Shown here: piece by piece, positions 1 through 5,282 of the stretch
How positions within the stretch are numbered: the first letter of the stretch is position 1
Layout: every line of letters begins with the position of its first letter
NCBI GenBank assembly: GCA_030667885.1
Contig: DAOUVA010000344.1
Span: forward strand, 1 to 5,363
From: Phycisphaerae bacterium
GTDB lineage: Bacteria; Planctomycetota; Phycisphaerae; Sedimentisphaerales; Anaerobacaceae
Direction: 5' to 3'
Length of the DNA stretch: 5,363 nucleotides
Notes under the pieces: generated by a model
What the model saw: only the letters and a program-made list of their open reading frames with translations
Database searches by the model: none
What the model was told of the DNA's origin: nothing
Made by a program: the position numbers and the translations under genes

Positions 1-282
1 CTTTTCGAGAATAGGCAGTTTCTCTTCGATAAATTTATCTAATCCGATATTCGCCAGTCCAATCGCGTTTAGCATCCCCGAATCTGTCTCGACAATCCTT
101 GGTGTCGCGTTGCCTTTTCTTGGCTTGGCTGTAATACTTTTTGTAGTAAATCCCCCGAGACAATTGACATCCATAAAATCAGCCAGCTCATCGGCATACC
201 CGCACGTCCCCGAAGCCGTCCACACAGGATTCGCCAACCGAATCCCCGCAAAATCCACCGTCATATCAACGCTTTCATTCAT
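1..282 (-). CDS. pyrD: Dihydroorotate dehydrogenase, class 1B type catalytic subunit (N-terminal 94 residues, cut by window edge)
   Basis: This FMN enzyme oxidises dihydroorotate to orotate in the cytoplasm, the fourth step of pyrimidine synthesis. The visible 94 codons are open to position 1, so the C-terminal part lies outside the window. Seen in the translation: LANPVWTASGTCGY (residues 16-29, the FMN-binding start of the barrel), TTKSIT with Lys48 (46-51), KPRKGN (53-58), TPRIVET (60-66) and GMLNAIGL (69-76, substrate loop). This series matches class 1 enzymes, and the PR.GN...R..ET spacing fits class 1B. That class normally pairs with a PyrK electron-transfer subunit, which is not in view. 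The catalytic Cys expected near residue 130 is also outside. The ATG at 282 overlaps the stop of the upstream Nudix gene (ATGAATGA), which suggests translational coupling. GGGAAAA about 5 nt upstream is at best a weak ribosome site. The family call is firm; the 1B assignment is slightly less so. Confidence 0.93.
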   Translation of the reverse strand, partial: MNESVDMTVDFAGIRLANPVWTASGTCGYADELADFMDVNCLGGFTTKSITAKPRKGNATPRIVETDSGMLNAIGLANIGLDKFIEEKLPILEK

Positions 283-727
283 TTTTTATTTTCCCGATAG
301 CAAACCTTATCACATCATTATGATCGAACGCCATATCTTCCGGCAGTTCTTCTACATCGAACCACTGTGCCTCGGCCGCATCATCCCCGGCCTCTACCTT
401 CGTTTGCCCCTCTTTCGCAATACCAATAAAGACAACTGTAATCTGCCTGCCTCTCGGGTCACGTCCTACTGTACCGAAGGTATGCATCTGCTCTAATCGA
501 ACTCCTGTCAATCCCGTCTCTTCGGCCAATTCTCTTACAGCCGCATCCTCTAATTCCTCATCCATATTAACGAATCCGCCCGGCACCGCCCACTTGCCTT
601 TGAACGGCTCATTTCCTCGTTTGATAAGCAATACCCTGATTTTGCCGCCGGAATGGGTAAAAACCGCCGCATCGGCAGTAACCATCGGCCTGGGCCAGTC
701 ATAAATATATTTGCCTTTTGTATTCAT
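275..727 (-). CDS. Nudix hydrolase (ADP-ribose pyrophosphatase / MutT-like)
   Basis: A 150-residue single-domain Nudix protein that should cleave a nucleoside diphosphate linked to another group, in a Mg-dependent reaction. The complete Nudix box is visible at residues 51-73: G51-x5-E57-x7-R65-E66-L67-x-E69-E70-x-G72-L73, with every metal-binding Glu present. WPRPMVTADAAVF (11-23), LLIKRGNEPFKGKWAVPGG (33-51) and the C-terminal AFDHNDVI (133-140) resemble the ADP-ribose pyrophosphatase-like branch. The substrate cannot be read from sequence, and 8-oxo-dGTP or a sugar nucleotide remain possible. The start is taken as the ATG at 727. A TTG at 736 would add three residues, and neither has a clear Shine-Dalgarno. 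The gene overlaps the start of pyrD by 8 bases, so the two are probably one operon, perhaps linking nucleotide clean-up with pyrimidine synthesis (inference). Confidence 0.93.
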   Translation of the reverse strand: MNTKGKYIYDWPRPMVTADAAVFTHSGGKIRVLLIKRGNEPFKGKWAVPGGFVNMDEELEDAAVRELAEETGLTGVRLEQMHTFGTVGRDPRGRQITVVFIGIAKEGQTKVEAGDDAAEAQWFDVEELPEDMAFDHNDVIRFAIGKIKNE

Positions 728-768
728 AAGGTGCAAACGTTGTCCGGGATACCGTGTTATTTGGAATT

Positions 769-797
769 ATCTTATGGTTTGAATGGGGATATGTCTA
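769..797 (-). promoter_or_regulatory. Predicted sigma70-type promoter for the Nudix-pyrD operon
   Basis: Read on the minus strand: TAGACA (792-797, 5 of 6 to TTGACA), a 17-nt spacer, then TAAGAT (769-774, 4 of 6 to TATAAT). Transcription would start near 762 and give a leader of about 35 nt before the Nudix ATG. Spacing and position fit, but this is consensus matching only. Confidence 0.4.
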
Positions 798-820
798 ACG
801 AAAAAACGCTCGTCACTATT

Positions 821-854
821 AAATCAAACAGAGCCCCGACCGTAAGGGAGAGGC
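821..854 (-). terminator. Terminator-like imperfect hairpin after the pseudopilin pair
   Basis: Five bases beyond the TGA of the downstream pseudopilin gene, the minus strand reads GCCTC...GGGGC (five pairs, one of them G-U), a two-base mismatch, then CC/GG around a TTAC loop (833-854). A loosely T-rich stretch, TGTTTGATTT, follows. The place is right for an intrinsic terminator separating the pseudopilin unit from the Nudix-pyrD unit, but the stem is imperfect and the T tract broken. Confidence 0.4.
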
Positions 855-858
855 CTTT

Positions 859-1656
859 TCAATAATCCCGAAAGTTTCTCATCCACTCCGGCCAATCGGA
901 AGGCTGAACACCGCCTGCTATAGTCCAAATGCCGCTTATATCAAAGCTCCGATGCCACTTAAATGTCCACAACTCTTTAAGCCCAATCTTCCTGACTGAG
1001 AAATCCAGAAAAATTCCGTTTAAATACTCACCATGCCGGTTCATACAGAAACGCTTCATTTGTAAAGCGCTCACCAGATACGTTGATATATCACCATCAT
1101 AATCCGGCGGCGTATCGAAATCGTAAGGCTTGCTCTCGACAAAGGCCCCATCCAGTAGCATCGGTATATTACTGGCACCATCAACATAAGCATTTCGCCA
1201 GTTATCTATCGTGGCTTCTCGCCCATGAATAAACTCCACATCCATCGCTGGATTACAAAGCCAGTTATTCATACTATAGCTTCCGGATTGGTCACCCGTT
1301 TGCTCCCTGGCCCCCCATGCTGCGAACGGGTCCCTTGCTCCTTCTTCTCTTGGTTTAACAGCAGTAGGACAGAAACACATCTTTTCTTCGTTACTATAAT
1401 ACGGCCGCAGCGGCTCCATCCAAACATATTGCTCCCATCCGTCCCTGCTAAAATCACCGCTCCAGAAATATCCGTCGTTCTCACCGGCGTACATCCCGAA
1501 GGCAACCGCCCACTGATGAAGATTGGACTGACACGCAACAGCATTGGCCTGTTTTTTCACCCGCTGCAGCGCTGGCATCAATATCGCTAATAACAAAGCA
1601 ATAATAGCAATAACCACCAGAAGCTCTATCAAGGTGAAACCTTTTTGCCTGCGCAT
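859..1656 (-). CDS. Pseudopilin-like protein with prepilin N-terminal cleavage/methylation domain (second of tandem pair)
   Basis: A 265-residue protein with a type IV prepilin leader: basic MRRQK, the cleavage site G6/F7, Glu11 at mature position 5, then a hydrophobic helix to about residue 30 (FTLIELLVVIAIIALLLAIL). After cleavage and N-methylation by a prepilin peptidase it would be anchored in the inner membrane or assembled into a pseudopilus. The globular part has Cys42, Cys94, Cys96 and Cys204, and an H-X9-D motif (His208 to Asp218) followed by Phe instead of the Gly of the planctomycete H-X9-DG family. The tail has KELWTFKWHR and WPEWMRNFRDY. It is longer than typical GspG/PilA (about 140-160 residues). 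The ATG at 1654-1656 is preceded by AAAGG with 9-nt spacing. It lies 68 bp after its paralogue and is probably co-transcribed. No secretion-machinery gene is visible and the function is unknown. Confidence 0.9.
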   Translation of the reverse strand: MRRQKGFTLIELLVVIAIIALLLAILMPALQRVKKQANAVACQSNLHQWAVAFGMYAGENDGYFWSGDFSRDGWEQYVWMEPLRPYYSNEEKMCFCPTAVKPREEGARDPFAAWGAREQTGDQSGSYSMNNWLCNPAMDVEFIHGREATIDNWRNAYVDGASNIPMLLDGAFVESKPYDFDTPPDYDGDISTYLVSALQMKRFCMNRHGEYLNGIFLDFSVRKIGLKELWTFKWHRSFDISGIWTIAGGVQPSDWPEWMRNFRDY

Positions 1657-1724
1657 TATCCTGCGCCTTTCATATTGGGAAATATTTCAAAAAAAACAAG
1701 TTATCAACACCCGGTTATCTTTTG

Positions 1725-2513
1725 TCAATAATCTTTAAAGTTTCTCATCCACTCCGGCCATTCTTGCGACTGAACGCCGCCGGCCTTTGTCCAGGGTCCA
1801 TTTGTATCGAACTGTCGATGCCATTTAAGGGTCCACAATTCTTTTAGCCCGACCCTTTTGACCGACCAGTCCAGAAAAAGCCCGTTCAGAAAACCGCTGT
1901 GCCGATTCATACAGAAACGCCTGATTTCATCGACACTACCTCCTGCCCCCCACACATTTGCACAGGCCCCGTCGTATTCCGGAGGCTGGTCAGTGTCCAA
2001 TGGGGTTGCACCCGTTATAGCACAGTCACCGAAAAACATCACTTCACTTGCGCCTTTTACATTAATGTTCCTCCAGAGCTGTTCGAGTACTCTTCCGCCT
2101 ACAACACTTGAAGTATTCAGCACCCATTGGTTGATACCATAACTGCTCGCAAAGGCTCGGCCGCTCGCATCAGTAGGACCCTGGTCCCATGTCTGCTCCC
2201 AGGCGCCGAATGGAGGCCGGGAGCCGTCGGTGTACAGCTTCGTCGCTGACGGGCAAAGAGTTATTTTCTTTTCCTTATGGTATTCCTCTACGAAGTTACG
2301 CCATGTCAGAACTGAAGACGGAAAATACCCCCCGGTGTCCCCCGTGTACATTGCCCAGATAAGAGACCATTGATGCAGGTTCGATTGACAGGCAACCGTC
2401 CTGGCCTGTCTCCTAACTCGCTGCAGCGCGGGCATCAATATCGCCATCAGCAGCGCGATAATGGCTATCACAACCAAAAGCTCTATTAGTGTAAAGCCGG
2501 TTCTTTTATGCAT
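1725..2513 (-). CDS. Pseudopilin-like protein with prepilin N-terminal cleavage/methylation domain (first of tandem pair)
   Basis: A 262-residue paralogue of the next gene. The leader MHKRTG/FTLIELL has the prepilin peptidase site after Gly6 and Glu11 at mature position 5, then a membrane-spanning hydrophobic helix. By hand alignment it shares 45 of 59 residues with its neighbour over positions 6-64 and 46 of 64 over the C-terminus; the middle is much more diverged. Conserved points include VACQSNLHQW (40-49), a CPSA site (Cys87), RFCMNRH (Cys201, His205), H-X9-D ending at Asp215 followed by Trp, and WPEWMRNFKDY at the end. The start is the ATG at 2513, because AAGGAG lies 7 nt upstream; a TTG at 2537 would run through that ribosome site. 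It is the first gene after the divergent promoter. An exported, membrane-tethered or pseudopilus role is inferred from the leader; the substrate or partner is unknown. Confidence 0.92.
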   Translation of the reverse strand: MHKRTGFTLIELLVVIAIIALLMAILMPALQRVRRQARTVACQSNLHQWSLIWAMYTGDTGGYFPSSVLTWRNFVEEYHKEKKITLCPSATKLYTDGSRPPFGAWEQTWDQGPTDASGRAFASSYGINQWVLNTSSVVGGRVLEQLWRNINVKGASEVMFFGDCAITGATPLDTDQPPEYDGACANVWGAGGSVDEIRRFCMNRHSGFLNGLFLDWSVKRVGLKELWTLKWHRQFDTNGPWTKAGGVQSQEWPEWMRNFKDY

Positions 2514-2520
2514 CACTGTT

Positions 2521-2526
2521 CTCCTT
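2521..2526 (-). promoter_or_regulatory. Shine-Dalgarno AAGGAG deciding the ATG at 2513
   Basis: On the minus strand AAGGAG lies 7 nt before the ATG at 2513, an ideal spacing. It rules out the longer reading from TTG 2537 and places the pseudopilin cleavage site at residue 6, the same position as in the paralogue. Confidence 0.85.
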
Positions 2527-2570
2527 CTCTTTTTCAAGAGAATATTGGCATTATCGGCTTATCTTAAATA

Positions 2571-2600
2571 ATTATATCATAATCTGTTTCGTTAATACAA
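2571..2600 (-). promoter_or_regulatory. Predicted extended -10 promoter for the pseudopilin pair
   Basis: On the minus strand a perfect TATAAT (2571-2576) is preceded by TGA, giving the extended -10 form TGnTATAAT. TTGTAT (2595-2600, 3 of 6 to TTGACA) lies 18 nt upstream. The start point would be near 2564, leaving a leader of about 50 nt before the ATG at 2513. The perfect -10 with TGn makes this the most convincing promoter in the window. Confidence 0.6.
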
Positions 2601-2764
2601 TAGGAGGCATAAATAAAAACTGATGAACATTTTGGTAATTCACAGCGTATACTTAAAAACTCGAATTTTCGTCAGGAACTCGATATTATATCAAAAAATG
2701 ATGCTCGGTGACGTAGCCGGGCAAAAAAATGTAATACGGAAAACCAGGTAAATATTTGTCTTTT
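2601..2764 (+). other. Unassigned leader region of the beta-propeller gene, with hairpin and possible 42-codon ORF
   Basis: This 164-bp AT-rich stretch lies between the divergent promoter and the propeller gene. It holds a full AGGAGG (2602-2607); an ATG at 2623 opening 42 codons to a TAA at 2749-2751; and a hairpin GCTCGG/CCGGGC (2703-2708 with 2717-2722, one G-U pair, 8-base loop TGACGTAG) followed by seven A. Possible -10 boxes for the propeller gene are TATACT (2648-2653, with TGAACA 18 nt upstream) and TATTAT (2684-2689). Neither is strong. If TATACT is used, the 42-codon ORF would lack its start in the transcript. I do not recognise a known riboswitch or small RNA. Confidence 0.35.
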
Positions 2765-2770
2765 GGAGGA
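2765..2770 (+). promoter_or_regulatory. Shine-Dalgarno GGAGGA deciding the ATG at 2778
   Basis: GGAGGA sits 7 nt before the ATG at 2778. An in-frame TTG at 2763 lies ahead of it, so the ribosome site would be inside the coding sequence if TTG were used. The ATG start also gives a regular signal peptide. Confidence 0.85.
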
Positions 2771-2777
2771 TTTGAAG

Positions 2778-4019
2778 ATGTCCACAAGCAGCAGAAGAAT
2801 CTCAACATTTACTATCATCTCTATGGCAGTTGTTTTGTTAGTAAACAGCACTGTTGTCCACGGGGCCGACTGGCCGATTTATAGAGGCCTTAAGTACAAT
2901 GGTATTACCAGCGAAACCGACTGGGTCGCCGATTTTCCGGCCTCTGGGCCGAAGCAGTTATGGAAAAAATCAATCGGCATTGGTTTTTCTACGATGACAA
3001 TCAGCAACGGCCGCGTATATACTATGGGTAACTCCGGCAAGAGCGGCCCGAATGCCAATCAGGATACCGTATTCTGCCTCAATGCCGATACCGGCACAGA
3101 AATATGGAAACACACTTATGCCTGCCCCCTGGAGCCGAAATACTATGAGGGCGGCACACTATCAACCCCCATCGTCGATGGCAAAGTCGTATATACCATA
3201 AGCAAGATGGGACACCTGTTCTGTCTTGATGCCGCTACTGGCTCGGTGAAGTGGCAGAAGAACATGAACAAGGACCTCGGATTTAAACTGCCCACATGGC
3301 ACTTTTCCGGCTCACCCCTTGTTGTTGGTAATATGCTGATACTAAACCTCGGCGATGCCGGCGTTGCTCTTAACAAAACCAACGGCGAAGTTATCTGGGA
3401 CAATGGCAAAGACATCTGTGGCTATGCCACACCCGTACCCTTCACTATGGATGGCCAAAAGAGCGTTGCTATGTTCACAGCTTCTCATATCCAGGGCGTT
3501 AGAATCAGTGACGGTAAAGTGCTCTGGAAATCTCCTTTTGAGAACAAGCACAAGGTAAATGCCGCCGACCCTGTTATTGTTGGCAACGAAGTATTCATCT
3601 CGAACGGATACAACTTCGGCTGCGCAAAAATTAAGGTAAACGGCTCAAACGTCGAAACCCTCTGGCAGAATAAGAATATGCGAAACCACATGAACTGCAC
3701 GATGTACTGGAAAGGATACCTCTATGGCTTCGACGAAACGAAACTAACCTGTCTGGACTTCAAGGACGGAAGCATCAAATGGGCCGATGGCAGCCTTGGA
3801 AAAGGCGCACTAATGATGAGTTCTGATGGCAGGATGATAATCATCAGTGACAAAGGCGAGCTGGCAATCGCCAATGTTGATCCCGAAAAGTTCGATGTAA
3901 TTTCAAGAGCGCAAATCCTTCCCAGGTCTAAATGCTGGACGACCCCCATACTCGCAAACGGCAAAATTTACGCCCGCAATGCAAATGGCGATATGGTCTG
4001 TGTTGACGTAAGTGGATAA
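2778..4019 (+). CDS. Secreted PQQ-binding-like beta-propeller repeat protein (BamB-like fold)
   Basis: A 413-residue exported protein. Residues 1-30 form a signal peptide: MSTSSRR, a hydrophobic core TIISMAVVLLV, and a likely cut near VVHGA/DW. The mature protein begins DWPIYRG...GITSE, the usual opening of planctomycete PQQ-type propellers. Repeats end in a Trp after a turn: W62, W110 (TGTEIW), W159 (TGSVKW), W207 (NGEVIW), W250 (DGKVLW), W296 and W335 (GSIKW), spaced about 39-49 residues. An eighth, Trp-less repeat lies near 365-380 and a closing strand (YARNANGDMVCVDV) ends the protein, so an eight-bladed propeller is likely. Such domains resemble BamB and quinoprotein dehydrogenases; I see nothing that proves PQQ binding or catalysis, and a periplasmic binding or scaffold role is as likely. 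It is divergent to the pseudopilin pair and monocistronic, ending at a strong terminator. Confidence 0.92.
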   Translation: MSTSSRRISTFTIISMAVVLLVNSTVVHGADWPIYRGLKYNGITSETDWVADFPASGPKQLWKKSIGIGFSTMTISNGRVYTMGNSGKSGPNANQDTVFCLNADTGTEIWKHTYACPLEPKYYEGGTLSTPIVDGKVVYTISKMGHLFCLDAATGSVKWQKNMNKDLGFKLPTWHFSGSPLVVGNMLILNLGDAGVALNKTNGEVIWDNGKDICGYATPVPFTMDGQKSVAMFTASHIQGVRISDGKVLWKSPFENKHKVNAADPVIVGNEVFISNGYNFGCAKIKVNGSNVETLWQNKNMRNHMNCTMYWKGYLYGFDETKLTCLDFKDGSIKWADGSLGKGALMMSSDGRMIIISDKGELAIANVDPEKFDVISRAQILPRSKCWTTPILANGKIYARNANGDMVCVDVSG

Positions 4020-4049
4020 AGACTAACCTTTACTCCGCACCTAAATTCC

Positions 4050-4080
4050 AAGCCCACCGTAACTAACGGTGGGCTTTTTT
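4050..4080 (+). terminator. Intrinsic terminator of the beta-propeller gene
   Basis: A perfect 11-bp stem, AAGCCCACCGT paired with ACGGTGGGCTT (4050-4060 with 4066-4076), has a five-base loop AACTA and runs straight into six T (4075-4080), then CCTTT. It begins 30 nt after the TAA. Only the plus strand has a T tract, so it acts in that direction and separates the propeller gene from the glycosyltransferase. Confidence 0.95.
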
Positions 4081-4152
4081 CCTTTCTGGCCAGAGAATAT
4101 TTAGCAAATTGAAAACTATTTCTGCACGAACAACTCAGCATAGCAAAACCAA

Positions 4153-4181
4153 TTGCATCTAACCGCTCAATCATTTACAAT
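4153..4181 (+). promoter_or_regulatory. Predicted sigma70-type promoter for the GT9 gene
   Basis: TTGCAT (4153-4158, 3 of 6 to TTGACA) and TACAAT (4176-4181, 5 of 6 to TATAAT) are exactly 17 nt apart, after the terminator and before the glycosyltransferase gene. The start point would be near 4188, leaving a leader of about 52 nt. No strong Shine-Dalgarno follows. Confidence 0.45.
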
Positions 4182-4239
4182 CGCTCATTAAAATATAGTC
4201 CTTACGAACCGGAAGAAATAAAACTCGCAATACGAGATT

Positions 4240-5277
4240 ATGTCAGATTCTCTCAAAAACATCCTGATAATAAAACCAAGTTCACTGGGTGATATTGTCC
4301 TGGCCTTGCCGGCACTGACGGCATTGCGAAAAAGCTTTCCCAACGCTAAAATTAGCTGGCTCATTCGCCCCGAGTTTGCACCGATTCTCGAAAACCATCC
4401 CCACCTGACCGAGATCATCCCTTTCGACCGTAAGTTTCTCGGCAAGGCATGGTACCATCCCCGTGCAATGGCCGATCTGGTTTCACTAATAATCCGGCTC
4501 CGCCGTGCCGAATTCGATGCCGTTATCGATTTTCAGGGTCTTTTCAGGACAGCTTCTCTTGCCTGGCTTTCGGGCTGTAAAAAACGTTTCGGAATAGCGA
4601 GCGCCAGAGAATTCGCCCACTTCTTTTACACACTCAAAATCACACAGACAAAGGATTGTATTCACCTCGTTGACTATTACTTAAAAATAATCAAGGCCGC
4701 CGGTGCCTCCGAGCTTGACGTACAGTTCGTATTGCCGCAGCACCCCGAGGCCGCCGACTCGGTTCGCAGATTATTGGATAGCCACGATATTGCGCCGGAC
4801 AATTACGTGGTTCTAATCCCCGGCTCCGCCCACGAAGACAAGCGCTGGCCCGTAGAGCGATTTGCTGAATTGGCCGGGAAGATTTCATCACAATTCGGAT
4901 TACCCATCGTCGCAACCGGTGATGCAGGCGAAGCTGCTCTTATAGAAAAATTAAAAGATCTGACAAAAGTCACTGTTGCAAATATTGCCGGGAAAACTTC
5001 CCTAAGTGAACTTGTTGTTTTACTGAAAAACGCCAAACTTGTAGTAAGCAACGACACCGGCCCCGGCCATATCGCCGCGGCTCTAAGCACGCCCCTGGTC
5101 CTGATGTTCAGTTGGTCCAATCCCGCCAGAATAGCACCCTATAAAAGAATAGAATGCCTCGTGGCCCGCGAACCATTCAGCAGAGGCCACAAAATTAAAA
5201 GCCGCGACCCCAAACACAACGTCGATACAATAACCGTCGATGAGGTCTATAAAAAAGTCTGCGAACAACTGTCTTGA
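4240..5277 (+). CDS. Glycosyltransferase family 9 protein, heptosyltransferase I (WaaC/RfaC)-like
   Basis: A 345-residue GT-B glycosyltransferase of family GT9, which moves a heptose or similar sugar from a nucleotide donor to a lipid A-core acceptor at the inner face of the cytoplasmic membrane. The N-terminal Rossmann domain has ILIIKPSSLGDIVLALPAL (8-26), with Asp18 at the place of the WaaC catalytic Asp13. AVIDFQGLFRTASL (94-107) and SAREFAHFFYTLK (121-133) align well with WaaC rather than WaaF. The C-terminal donor domain has IPGSAHEDKRWPVERF (193-208, with Lys201) and the GT9 signature NDTGPGHIAAAL (271-282). Length is as usual (about 320-350). The ATG at 4240 gives the expected short N-terminus, though its ribosome site is weak. 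The gene implies an LPS-like core, but the donor sugar cannot be read. A prepilin-like ORF starts 5 nt after its stop. Confidence 0.93.
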   Translation: MSDSLKNILIIKPSSLGDIVLALPALTALRKSFPNAKISWLIRPEFAPILENHPHLTEIIPFDRKFLGKAWYHPRAMADLVSLIIRLRRAEFDAVIDFQGLFRTASLAWLSGCKKRFGIASAREFAHFFYTLKITQTKDCIHLVDYYLKIIKAAGASELDVQFVLPQHPEAADSVRRLLDSHDIAPDNYVVLIPGSAHEDKRWPVERFAELAGKISSQFGLPIVATGDAGEAALIEKLKDLTKVTVANIAGKTSLSELVVLLKNAKLVVSNDTGPGHIAAALSTPLVLMFSWSNPARIAPYKRIECLVAREPFSRGHKIKSRDPKHNVDTITVDEVYKKVCEQLS

Positions 5278-5282
5278 CTCTT

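Noticed and set aside
110..496. 128-codon plus-strand ORF
   Set aside because: It lies antisense to the Nudix and pyrD genes, whose family motifs are unmistakable, and its translation matches no protein pattern.
1225..1590. 121-codon plus-strand ORF
   Set aside because: It is antisense to a pseudopilin gene with a clear prepilin leader and a paralogue, so it is a shadow frame.
1657..1724. Terminator or separate promoter between the two pseudopilin genes
   Set aside because: There is a run of eight T on the minus strand but no stable stem before it. TTGATA with TATTTC 17 nt downstream is only 3 of 6 at the -10. Read-through from the upstream gene is the simpler view.
2703..2722. Part of a c-di-GMP-I (GEMM) riboswitch, suggested by GTAGCCGGG
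   Set aside because: The upstream half of the aptamer (GGGCAAA..C, GGGACGCAAAGCC) is not present and the downstream GUUACC that should pair is missing.
2778..4019. Calling the propeller bamB or a quinoprotein dehydrogenase
   Set aside because: The fold is shared, but there is no lipobox Cys at the signal cleavage site, no catalytic or PQQ-ligand pattern I can identify, and no Bam-complex neighbour.
3968..4174. 68-codon minus-strand ORF
   Set aside because: It runs through the intrinsic terminator and the end of the propeller gene and shows no family motif or ribosome site.
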